Shown here piece after piece: positions 54,624 through 62,070 of a stretch of 64,000 nt of DNA (its first letter is position 1; every line of letters starts with the position of its first letter). The translations under genes were made by a program, and so were the position numbers. The stretch is taken from contig CAWFMC010000010.1 in NCBI GenBank assembly GCA_963816725.1, forward strand, positions 124,001 through 188,000. The letters run 5' to 3'. The DNA comes from CAVSUB01 sp963816725 (GTDB taxonomy: Bacteria > Acidobacteriota > Vicinamibacteria > Vicinamibacterales > 2-12-FULL-66-21). The notes below the pieces were generated by a model. The model worked only from the letters and a program-made list of their open reading frames with translations, did no database searches and was not told where the DNA came from.

Positions 54624-55425
54624 CGCGCTGCCATCCGAGCTGGCCGCCGGGCTCGAGGCCACGGCTTCACGACGTGGACCGCTCGGAAGCCCGGTCTATT
54701 ACTTCAACGAAACGGGATCGACGAACGACGTCGCGGCTACGCTCGCCGAGGGTGGCGCAGCCGAGGGCACGCTGGTGCTGGCTTCCACCCAGACGGCAGG
54801 CCGTGGCCGCCTGGGCCGTCAGTGGCACTCGCCCCCGGACGCAGGACTGTATGCGTCGCTGATCTTCCGCAGTGCCGCCGCGGCCCCGTTCCTGACCCTT
54901 GCTGGCGGCGTCGCGGTCGCCGAAGGCATTCGCCAAGCCACCGCGCTGCCCGTCCACATCAAATGGCCGAACGACATCGTCATCTCCGATCGGGCGCGTC
55001 CGTCCAGGCGGCGCAAACTCGCCGGCCTGCTCGCCGAGGCCTCCTCGGGCGCTGACGGAGTGCTGCACGTGGTGCTCGGCATCGGCATCAACATCAAGGC
55101 CACTGCGTATCCGCCGGAGCTGGCGGACAAGGCGTCCTCGCTCGAGACCGAGCTCGGGCGGCCGGTCGACGCCGGTGCCGTGCTGGGAGAAACGCTGGCC
55201 GCGCTCGAGCGGGCCATGGGAAGTCTGCGCCGCGGTGATGCGGCCCGCGTGCTGGGCCGGTGGCGCGAGCTGGCGCCGTCGGCGTTCGGGTCGAGCGTGG
55301 AAGCGGACGTCGGGGGCGAGCGGGTGGCCGGCGTTGCCGAAGGGATCGACGACAGCGGCGCGCTGCTGGTGCGCGTGAACGGGCGCCTCGAGCGGGTGCT
55401 GTCAGGCGAGGTTCTCTGGACATGA
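54616..55425 (+). CDS. birA: Biotin--[acetyl-CoA-carboxylase] ligase
   Basis: 269 aa, without the N-terminal helix-turn-helix, so an enzyme only and not a repressor (group I type). Blocks: ETGSTNDVAATLAEGGA, STQTAGRGRLGRQWHSPPDAGLYAS (biotinyl-AMP loop), VHIKWPNDIVI, KLAGLLAEAS, VVLGIGINI and a C-terminal SH3-like cap (AGVAEGIDDSGALLVRVNG). It probably biotinylates carboxylase carrier proteins used in acyl-CoA metabolism. Overlaps nadC and the next gene. Confidence 0.94.
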   Translation: MSDALPSELAAGLEATASRRGPLGSPVYYFNETGSTNDVAATLAEGGAAEGTLVLASTQTAGRGRLGRQWHSPPDAGLYASLIFRSAAAAPFLTLAGGVAVAEGIRQATALPVHIKWPNDIVISDRARPSRRRKLAGLLAEASSGADGVLHVVLGIGINIKATAYPPELADKASSLETELGRPVDAGAVLGETLAALERAMGSLRRGDAARVLGRWRELAPSAFGSSVEADVGGERVAGVAEGIDDSGALLVRVNGRLERVLSGEVLWT

Positions 55426-56150
55426 GTCGCGCCGACCAGGACGCGTCGCATCGCGCGAACGTGTCGGAGTACTGCCGTCAGATCGAGCGGCACCTGTGCC
55501 AGAAGAACGGCGGCCATCTCGTTCGTGTCGTCGGACCGGCGTTCGAGGAGGTGCGCGGCTGGGCGGAACAGGGTATTCCGCTCAAGATTGCGCTGCGCGG
55601 GATCGATCAATGCTGCGACCGGGCCTTCGCCAAAGGGCCGCGCCGGCGGCCGATACGCGTCGAGTTCTGTGCCGCGGACGTGAAGGAAGTGTTCGACGAC
55701 TGGCGGCGGGCGGTTGGCGTCGGTGCGGCCGGCGACGAGCTCGAGGCGGAGCCGGCGCCACGAAAGGGCAGTCTGCCGGCGCACGTCGAGCGCGTCGTGG
55801 GGCGACTCATCGCGCTGCGCGGCGTGGACGGCGCGACGATCCTGCCCGCGTCAGTGGTTGACGAAGCGGTGGAGACGCTCGATCGCCTTGCGGCGGCTGC
55901 CGCAGGTGCGCGCGGCGAGGCGCGGGAGGCACTCATTGAGCAGTTGGCGGCGCTGGATCGTACGGTGCTCGGAGCCGCCGCGGCCTCGATTGACGCGGCG
56001 CGCGCGGCCGCATTGAGGCGGGAAGCGGAGAGCGAGCTCGCACCGTTTGGCCAGCGGATGACGCCGGAGGCACGCGCCGCGGCCCTCGAGAGCGCCTACC
56101 TGCGGCTGGTGCGCGACACGCTGCGGCTGCCCCGCATCGCCTTCGACTGA
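55422..56150 (+). CDS. Conserved-looking hypothetical protein in the valS-nadC-birA operon
   Basis: 242 aa, ATG overlapping the birA stop by 4 bp. The N-terminal 85 residues (VSEYCRQIERHLCQKNGGHL, GPAFEEVRGWAEQGIPLKIALRGIDQ, CDRAFAKGPRRRPIRVEFC) form a compact helical domain with several Cys. The rest is Ala-rich helix and likely coiled coil (EAVETLDRLAAAAAG, LEQLAALDRTVLGAA). No signal peptide or membrane helix. The tight coupling to birA and the RlmD-like gene (1-bp gap) suggests a cytosolic role, not identified. Confidence 0.75.
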   Translation: MSRADQDASHRANVSEYCRQIERHLCQKNGGHLVRVVGPAFEEVRGWAEQGIPLKIALRGIDQCCDRAFAKGPRRRPIRVEFCAADVKEVFDDWRRAVGVGAAGDELEAEPAPRKGSLPAHVERVVGRLIALRGVDGATILPASVVDEAVETLDRLAAAAAGARGEAREALIEQLAALDRTVLGAAAASIDAARAAALRREAESELAPFGQRMTPEARAAALESAYLRLVRDTLRLPRIAFD

Positions 56151-56151
56151 C

Positions 56152-57423
56152 ATGCTGAGATCCGGCGATCGCCTCGACGTGATGGTCGAAAAGCCGGCCG
56201 CGGGCGGCCGCATGATCGCCCGCCATGAGGGGCAGGTGCTGCTGGTGTCGGGGGCGATTCCAGGCGAGCGCGTCGCGGTGCGGATCGAGCGCGTCGACAA
56301 GCGGCTGGCGTTCGCCGCGACGATCGACGTCCTCACGCCGTCTCCGGATCGGCGGCTGCCGGCGAGCGATCCGGCCTGCGGAGGCTGCCTGTTCAGCCAT
56401 ATCGAGATCGCGCGACAACGCGAGCTGAAGTCCGGGATCATCGCGGATGCGTTCGCGCGCATTGGCAAGCACGCACTGTCCGAGTCACCGGCCGTGGCGC
56501 CGTCGTCGGCGCAGGGTTATCGGATGCGGGCGCGGCTGCACGTGCGCGACGGCCGCATCGGGTTCTACCGCGAGGGCACCCACGATCTGTGTGACGCGGC
56601 GGCGACTGGCCAGTTACACGACGCCACCGTCCCCGCAGTGACGAGGGTGGTGGACGGCCTGCGGGACATGGGTCACGTCCCGACGTCTGTGGAGGTGGCG
56701 GAAAGCATCGCCGCCGATCAGCGCGCGCTACTGATCGCAACCTCGGGCACGCGTCGAGTATCCGGGCCAGGGCTCGAGGCGCTACTGGGCGATGACGTGC
56801 AATCTATCGTGACGCTGAACGCAGCGGGCACGCGGGCCGCGGCCGGCAGCGGGGCGATTGTCGAATCCCTCGCCACGTTGACGCGCGGTCGGTTGGAGGG
56901 CGAGCTGCGAAGGCATCCCGAGTCGTTCTTCCAGGGGAACCGGTTCCTCGTCGACGAGCTCGTTTCCGCTGTTGTCGAAAGCGTGCTGCCTGACGGCGAT
57001 GTCCTCGATCTCTACGCCGGTGTGGGCTTGTTTGCAGTAGCTCTGGATGGCGGGCATGACGTCGTCGCGGTGGAAGGCCATCCGACCAGTGGGGCCGACC
57101 TCGAGATCAACGCGCGTGCGCGTGGACGACGCATCACCGCTGTCGTCTCGTCCGTCGAGCACTATCTCACCAGCGGCGGCAGCGTTCCCGGCACCGTGAT
57201 TGTCGATCCACCGCGGACCGGTCTGTCGCGCGACGCACTCACGGCGCTGATCGCTCGGGCGCCGAAACGACTGGTATACGTCTCCTGCGATCCCGCAACG
57301 CTGGCGCGGGACACGCGCAGCCTCCTCGATAGCGGACACCAGCTGCTCTCCGTCGCCGGCTTCGACCTCTTTCCCAACACGCCGCACGTCGAGACGCTCG
57401 CAGTCTTCGGTCGCGCGAGCTGA
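56152..57423 (+). CDS. TrmA/RlmD-family RNA m5U methyltransferase
   Basis: 423 aa. N-terminal TRAM-like beta domain, CGGC (residues 76-79) of the [4Fe-4S] site, then a SAM Rossmann domain: PESFFQGN, VLDLYAGVGLFAVAL, VDPPRTGLSRDAL and the nucleophile motif YVSCDPATLARD. It methylates C5 of uridine in rRNA or tRNA. The cluster motif is usually C-x5-C-x2-C; here the first Cys position is Pro, so the cluster may be incomplete or use another ligand. End of the valS-nadC-birA operon. Confidence 0.88.
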   Translation: MLRSGDRLDVMVEKPAAGGRMIARHEGQVLLVSGAIPGERVAVRIERVDKRLAFAATIDVLTPSPDRRLPASDPACGGCLFSHIEIARQRELKSGIIADAFARIGKHALSESPAVAPSSAQGYRMRARLHVRDGRIGFYREGTHDLCDAAATGQLHDATVPAVTRVVDGLRDMGHVPTSVEVAESIAADQRALLIATSGTRRVSGPGLEALLGDDVQSIVTLNAAGTRAAAGSGAIVESLATLTRGRLEGELRRHPESFFQGNRFLVDELVSAVVESVLPDGDVLDLYAGVGLFAVALDGGHDVVAVEGHPTSGADLEINARARGRRITAVVSSVEHYLTSGGSVPGTVIVDPPRTGLSRDALTALIARAPKRLVYVSCDPATLARDTRSLLDSGHQLLSVAGFDLFPNTPHVETLAVFGRAS

Positions 57424-57439
57424 ACTCCGGCTCGAGCGA

Positions 57440-57462
57440 CCGCCGCGGCACGAGCGCGGCGG
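57440..57462 (+). terminator. GC hairpin after the RlmD-like gene
   Basis: CCGCCGCG (57440-57447) and CGCGGCGG (57455-57462) flank a 7-nt loop, 17 bp beyond the stop. No T tract, so it may need Rho or act as a stability hairpin. Confidence 0.45.
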
Positions 57463-57524
57463 CCCGCCTCTGTGACTCAGGCGCCAACCCGCCAGTGACC
57501 GCGACGCCCTCCGGTGTCCGGCGC

Positions 57525-57544
57525 GTGTGCGGTTTTCCGCACAC
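57525..57544 (+). terminator. Perfect tetraloop hairpin upstream of the secreted Ig-like gene
   Basis: GTGTGCGG (57525-57532), loop TTTT, CCGCACAC (57537-57544): a perfect 8-bp stem. It lies between the end of the valS operon and the AT-rich promoter region of the next gene; it could terminate the operon or serve as an operator. Confidence 0.5.
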
Positions 57545-57582
57545 GAACCACACTTCTGGTAGTTGCGCGCCTCTTACGGCCG

Positions 57583-57620
57583 TGCTTAAATTTTTAAAGC
57601 TCTTCTTTGTATCTGAACAC
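57583..57620 (+). promoter_or_regulatory. AT-rich promoter region of the secreted Ig-like protein gene
   Basis: An unusually AT-rich block (CTTAAATTTTTAAAGC, itself palindromic) in very GC-rich surroundings, 50-90 bp before ATG 57669. A promoter is inferred; precise -35/-10 boxes cannot be assigned. Confidence 0.35.
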
Positions 57621-57668
57621 CCGCCTCGTCCACCCGGTCGACATCCTCGCCACACGAAGGGACCCTCG

Positions 57669-59843
57669 ATGTTCAGAACTGGTTCCGCGCTGCTCCTCCT
57701 GATCCTCGCGCCGACAGCGGCGTTCGCCCAACCCGGTCCGCCGCAGGTCATCAACCCGTCGCACCATGACATCTCCCCGCCGCTGCGTGATCTGCCGCCG
57801 GCCGCGCGACATGTCGGCGATCTCGAGGCGGAGCCGGTGCGGGTGATTCCCTCGCGCCGGAACCCGTTGGGGCCCGACCAGGTCGTGCAGTCGCCGACTG
57901 CCCCTGCGTTCCTCGCGCCCTCGCTGACGCGCAATTTCGATGGCGTCGGGCAGGGCTTCACCGGTCCGGCCGGCACCTTCACGGTAAACTCGGCGCCGCC
58001 CGACAACAACGGCGCGGTCGGTCGCACCCACTTCGTCGAGGTCGTGAACACAGACTTGGCGGTGTTCGCCAAGACGACCGGCGCCGTGGTGCTTGGGCCG
58101 ATACCGGTCAATACCCTGTTCGACAGGTTCGGTGGCAGCTGTGAGGCGGACAACGATGGCGACCCGACTGTCAACTACGACCGGATCGCCGGACGGTGGA
58201 TCGTGTCGCAGTTCGCCGTCTCGTCGTCGCCCTTCTACCAGTGCGTCGCGGTCTCCCTCGGCGAGGATCCTACCGGCGAATGGGCGCGTTACGCCTTCCC
58301 CTACACGGATTTCCCGGACTACCCGAAGATGGGCGTCTGGCCAGACGCGTACTACACGACCTACAACATGTTCAACGCCGCCGGCACGGCGTTCCTGGGT
58401 TCCAAAATCTGCGCGTTCGACCGGGCGAAGATGCTGACCGGCGCATCAGCGACGCAGATCTGCTTCAACACCAGCACGACCTACGGCGGCCTGCTGCCCG
58501 CCGATTTCGATGGCTTGACGCTGCCACCCGCCGGTGCCCCGAACCCGGTCATCGCGCTCGGTGCCACGAGCACGACGCTCGCCTTGTGGAAGTTCCACGT
58601 GAACTTCGACGCGCCCACGTTGAGTACGTTCCTCGGGCCCACAACGATCAGCGTGCCGAGCTACGCTGAAGCGTGCTCGGGCGGCACCTGCATTCCGCAG
58701 AGTGGCGGGGGCCGGCTCGACTCACTCGCCGACCGGCTGATGTACCGCGCCGCCTATCGGAACTTCGGGGATCACGAAGCGCTCGTCGTCAACCACGCGG
58801 TTACCGCCAGCAGCAGCGTGGGCGTACGGTGGTACGAGATCCGTAATCTGTCGACCGGGATGCCGCTGGCGTTCCAGGCCTCGACCTATGCGCCAGATGC
58901 GACGTATCGGTGGATGGGCAGCGCCGCGATGGACAAGGCCGGCAATATTGCGCTCGGCTACTCGGCGTCGTCGAGCTCGATCGTGCCGCAGATTCGCTTC
59001 ACGGGGCGGCTCGCCTCCGACCCACTGAACGAGATGACCCAGTCCGAGGGCACGATCATCGCCGGCACCGGCGCGCAGCGCGCGACCCTGACGCGGTGGG
59101 GCGATTACACCTCGATGTCCATCGATCCAGCCGACGACTGCACCTTTTGGTACACGAACCAGTACCTGAAGACGACCGGCACCTTCAACTGGAGCACGCG
59201 AGTGGCATCGTTCACGCTCCCGGGCTGTGCGACCACTGCGACGCCGGACTTCACTCTGTCGGCAAGTCCGACGACCGTCAACGTAGTCCAGGGAACGAAC
59301 GGCCCCTCGACAATCGCCGTCGCGCCGACCGGAGGATTCACCGGAGCGGTCACACTGACAATTGATACGCCTCCGAGCGGCGTGTCGGTGGCATTCTCAC
59401 CGAATCCGGCACAGTCAACCTCGATATTGACGTTCACCGTCGCCGCCGGCGCGCCGCCTGGTTCCTACCTGGTGACCATTACCGGGACCAGCGGACCGCT
59501 GACCCGCACCACCACCGTCACCCTGAACGTGACCGCCGCTCCGACGGGGTCGATCACGCTGACCGGGTCGCCGACCTCGGTAACCTTAGCGCGTGGTGGG
59601 GGCGCGACCGTGGGGATCAAGATCACTCGCGGTGGAGGCGTTACCGGGACCGTAGCGCTGTCGGCCAGCGGCTTGCCCAGTAAGGCGTCGGTCAGCTTCA
59701 GCCCGGCTTCGACTGCGGGAGATAGCTCGACGATGACGATCTCGTCGCTCAAGCCGGTAGCCGCGGGCACTTACCCGGTCGTTGTGCGGGGTGCCATCGG
59801 CAGCGTCGTCGGTACGACGACCGTCGTTGTCGTGATCCAGTAG
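57669..59843 (+). CDS. Large secreted protein with C-terminal Ig-like repeats
   Basis: 724 aa from ATG 57669. Signal peptide (GSALLLLILAPTAAFAQ). The central 440 residues look like a beta-propeller or sialidase-like fold (DPTVNYDRIAGRWIVSQFAV, FPDYPKMGVWPDAYYTTYNM, YRWMGSAAMDKAGNIALGYS, TRWGDYTSMSIDPADDCTFW), a pattern shared by exported proteins of Bacteroidota and Acidobacteriota. The last 180 residues hold two bacterial Ig-like domains (FTLSASPTTVNVVQGTNG, GFTGAVTLTI, SITLTGSPTSVTLARGGG). The catalytic role is unknown; surface or secreted location is certain from the leader. Confidence 0.82.
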   Translation: MFRTGSALLLLILAPTAAFAQPGPPQVINPSHHDISPPLRDLPPAARHVGDLEAEPVRVIPSRRNPLGPDQVVQSPTAPAFLAPSLTRNFDGVGQGFTGPAGTFTVNSAPPDNNGAVGRTHFVEVVNTDLAVFAKTTGAVVLGPIPVNTLFDRFGGSCEADNDGDPTVNYDRIAGRWIVSQFAVSSSPFYQCVAVSLGEDPTGEWARYAFPYTDFPDYPKMGVWPDAYYTTYNMFNAAGTAFLGSKICAFDRAKMLTGASATQICFNTSTTYGGLLPADFDGLTLPPAGAPNPVIALGATSTTLALWKFHVNFDAPTLSTFLGPTTISVPSYAEACSGGTCIPQSGGGRLDSLADRLMYRAAYRNFGDHEALVVNHAVTASSSVGVRWYEIRNLSTGMPLAFQASTYAPDATYRWMGSAAMDKAGNIALGYSASSSSIVPQIRFTGRLASDPLNEMTQSEGTIIAGTGAQRATLTRWGDYTSMSIDPADDCTFWYTNQYLKTTGTFNWSTRVASFTLPGCATTATPDFTLSASPTTVNVVQGTNGPSTIAVAPTGGFTGAVTLTIDTPPSGVSVAFSPNPAQSTSILTFTVAAGAPPGSYLVTITGTSGPLTRTTTVTLNVTAAPTGSITLTGSPTSVTLARGGGATVGIKITRGGGVTGTVALSASGLPSKASVSFSPASTAGDSSTMTISSLKPVAAGTYPVVVRGAIGSVVGTTTVVVVIQ

Positions 59844-59885
59844 GGAGCGGGCATCAGGGCGTTGGACGGTAAGTTGTCGAGCGCC

Positions 59886-59957
59886 CCAGCTTCCGCTTCA
59901 GGGTCCGTACGTTTGAATCGCTAGCGTCCCTAAGCGGGAAGCGGGAAGCGGGAAGCG
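59886..59957. repeat. Heptad repeat element 13
   Basis: Convergent spacer. CAGCTTCCGCTTCAGG (59887-59902) faces GGGAAGC repeated three times in 7-bp register (59936-59956). Confidence 0.8.
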
Positions 59958-59959
59958 TC

Positions 59960-60661
59960 TTACTCTCGTCCCTCTTTCCGCCCACGTGCGGCCGCGACGA
60001 ACGACGTGAAGAGGCTGTCGAACTCGCCGGTCCGCCAGAAGTTCTCGGGGTGCCACTGCACGCCGAGGCAGAAGGCGTGCTCCGGCGATTCGATCCCTTC
60101 GATGACGCCGTCCGATGCGGTGGCGCTGGCGACGAGGCCGGGCGCGAGCGCCGCAATCGACTGGTGGTGCCGGCTGTTGACCGCGCAGCTCGAGGCCGCA
60201 TCCACCGCCGGCCCGAGCGCTCGATGCAGCCGTGAGCCAGGGGCCACGCTGATCGCGTGCGCGGTCGCGTTGCCTTCCTGGCGGATGGCGTGAGTGAGCC
60301 CGGCGGTGATCGCGGACGGGATGTCCTGCACCAGGGTCCCGCCGTTCGCGACGTTCAGCACCTGCGCGCCGCGGCAGATTGCCAGCAGCGGCAGATCTTC
60401 GGCGACCGCTCGCCGCGCCAGATCGATCTCGAACTCGTCGCGCCCGGGCTCTGCCTCGTCGATCGAGGCGTGCCGTTCCTGGCCATACAGCCGAGGGTCG
60501 ACATCACCGCCGCCTGTCAGCACCAGCCCGTCCAACAATTCAATCAGCGCCCGCGGACTCTCGCTGACCTCCAGGATCCGCGCCCGCCCGCCGGCTCGCT
60601 CGACGGAGGTCACGTAGTCGTCGATCCTGCTGCAGCGGGTGATGCCGATCGTTGGCGCCAT
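59960..60661 (-). CDS. Class I glutamine-amidotransferase-like hydrolase (peptidase C26, PuuD-like)
   Basis: 233 aa from ATG 60661; the upstream open frame is heptad repeat, not protein. Triad: Cys in LLAICRGAQVLNVANGG, His and Glu in LGVQWHPENF. LTGGGDVDPRLYG and VNSRHHQSI are typical of gamma-glutamyl-GABA hydrolase PuuD and related ureidoglycolate-like enzymes. It probably hydrolyses a gamma-glutamyl amide. The gene stands between a convergent gene and the PEP-CTERM gene. Confidence 0.88.
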   Translation of the reverse strand: MAPTIGITRCSRIDDYVTSVERAGGRARILEVSESPRALIELLDGLVLTGGGDVDPRLYGQERHASIDEAEPGRDEFEIDLARRAVAEDLPLLAICRGAQVLNVANGGTLVQDIPSAITAGLTHAIRQEGNATAHAISVAPGSRLHRALGPAVDAASSCAVNSRHHQSIAALAPGLVASATASDGVIEGIESPEHAFCLGVQWHPENFWRTGEFDSLFTSFVAAARGRKEGRE

Positions 60662-60672
60662 GCGGGGAGACA

Positions 60673-60719
60673 CTCGGGACGCGGGATTCGGGACTCGGGG
60701 GCGGGGCCCGGGGCTCGAG
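60673..60719. repeat. Heptad repeat element 14
   Basis: CGGGACG, CGGGATT, CGGGACT, then GGGGC-type units in 7-bp register, beginning 11 bp upstream of the C26 start codon. Only one arm is clear. Confidence 0.75.
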
Positions 60720-60805
60720 AACTGCAAACGGTTGACAGCCGGACGGGAAGACCAGGTCTATCGGGGGCGCTGAGTGGCCGCGGCTCGCGTACCGGCGATG
60801 GTGGA

Positions 60806-60837
60806 CCGGCGGCATCCTCCAGCGAGGAGACCGCCGG
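60806..60837 (-). terminator. Terminator-like hairpin after the PEP-CTERM gene
   Basis: CCGGCGG (60806-60812) pairs with CCGCCGG (60831-60837), and the inner TCCTC (60815-60819) with GAGGA (60824-60828). It lies 16 bp past the stop on the minus strand. Confidence 0.5.
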
Positions 60838-60852
60838 CCGACAGGCTGCGCG

Positions 60853-61656
60853 CTAACTCGCCTGACGCCGCCGCCGGTAGCGGCGGCCGACGCCCGCCAG
60901 ACCAATCGCCAACAGCGTCAAGGTCGCGGGCTCCGGCACATCCAACGGCGTCCGGGTCTCAGGGTCCGTGTTGAGGATTCGAATCACACCACTTTCGTAG
61001 CAGAAGACTCCTACGAGGCAATGGTTGGGAAGTCCCTGAACGACGCTGTCGGGCAGTAGACCAGCCTGGCTTTGACGGTACGTCGCACCGAAAAACCCGG
61101 ATGGAATACAGTTATCCCCCCCGTTGAGGCCGAGGCCGCGGGCCCAGCCGCCACAGGCTCCGGCGTGAACGTTGTCCGCATATCCCAGGAACACGGCGTA
61201 TCCGGGGCCATCCATCGCAAGTCCAAAATCCTGCGCTTCGTTGTCGATGACGCTGATTACGTCAAGGCCCTTCAGGTTGAGCACCTGGTTCGCATCGGTG
61301 AAGAGCGTTGTCACGCCGTCAACGGTGATGGCGATCTGGGCAAAGTTCTGGGGGCCCTGGACGTCGCTCGTGTCGAAGGTGTAGCTGGTGGTCTTGTTAG
61401 GTGCGCCCTGGGAGTTCTGCGCGAGCACCAGGTCCTGGCCTGGCAGCAGCGAGACCCCGCCACCGGAAAAGTTCCAGCCGACGCTGGCCGCCGTATACGT
61501 CGCGACGCAACTCGAATTCTGGATGCACCCGACGGCGCCAAAGCTAACCGTGACGTCCGTTATGTTGATGGGGGCCGCCTGTGCCGGGAGGACGCCGAGC
61601 GCAACGAGCACGGCTGCGACGAATACCCGCTGAACCATCGTGACACGCCCTTTCAA
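60853..61656 (-). CDS. PEP-CTERM sorted secreted protein
   Basis: 267 aa (an inner ATG removes six residues). Signal peptide (VQRVFVAAVLVALGVLPAQA), beta-rich middle with paired Cys (GCIQNSSC, CGGWARGLGLNGGDNC, CLVGVFC), and a C-terminal sorting signal: VPEPATLTLLAIGLAGVG followed by RRYRRRRQAS. PEP-CTERM proteins are processed by exosortase and linked to exopolysaccharide export. No exosortase gene is in the window. The upstream region is AT-rich and promoter-like. Confidence 0.88.
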   Translation of the reverse strand: MKGRVTMVQRVFVAAVLVALGVLPAQAAPINITDVTVSFGAVGCIQNSSCVATYTAASVGWNFSGGGVSLLPGQDLVLAQNSQGAPNKTTSYTFDTSDVQGPQNFAQIAITVDGVTTLFTDANQVLNLKGLDVISVIDNEAQDFGLAMDGPGYAVFLGYADNVHAGACGGWARGLGLNGGDNCIPSGFFGATYRQSQAGLLPDSVVQGLPNHCLVGVFCYESGVIRILNTDPETRTPLDVPEPATLTLLAIGLAGVGRRYRRRRQAS

Positions 61657-62070
61657 AGAGTGAAGCCACTGTTTTACAGCACAGTTTGGTAATTTTAACG
61701 TCGAGCCTGAAATATTCTAGAGCGAAGCGGCGACAAAAGGATGCAAATTGCGCGTCTTTTGTGCATAAGTGTTACTAGTCAGCTTAAAAGGGTTCTTTTG
61801 TCTCTATATGACCGCACTTTTGAGTGCGCGGCTGCCACACCTCCTCGATTGTGTGTGCAGAACTGAGAACTCGCCAGCGGGCTTGACCAAAGTCGCCGAC
61901 TTGCGAGAGGACCCGGAGTCCGACGCTGCTGAGCGGCCCTCGACGCGCCGCTGCTCGACAGATCTGTTGGTCGCATCAATGCCTGCCGATGCGCTCATCA
62001 CTGGTGAACCACGTGAGCTGTAATGACCAGTTCGCGATATTGCGCCGAATCGCCGGGAAGCGGTCGGAAC
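61657..62070. other. AT-rich spacer with small inverted repeats
   Basis: 414 bp between the start of the PEP-CTERM gene and the end of argS. The first 200 bp are notably AT-rich and include ACAAAAG/CTTTTGT arms (61733-61739, 61756-61762) and a CGCAC-6-GTGCG hairpin (61813-61828). These may be operator or promoter elements for the PEP-CTERM gene. No gene is supported. Confidence 0.4.
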
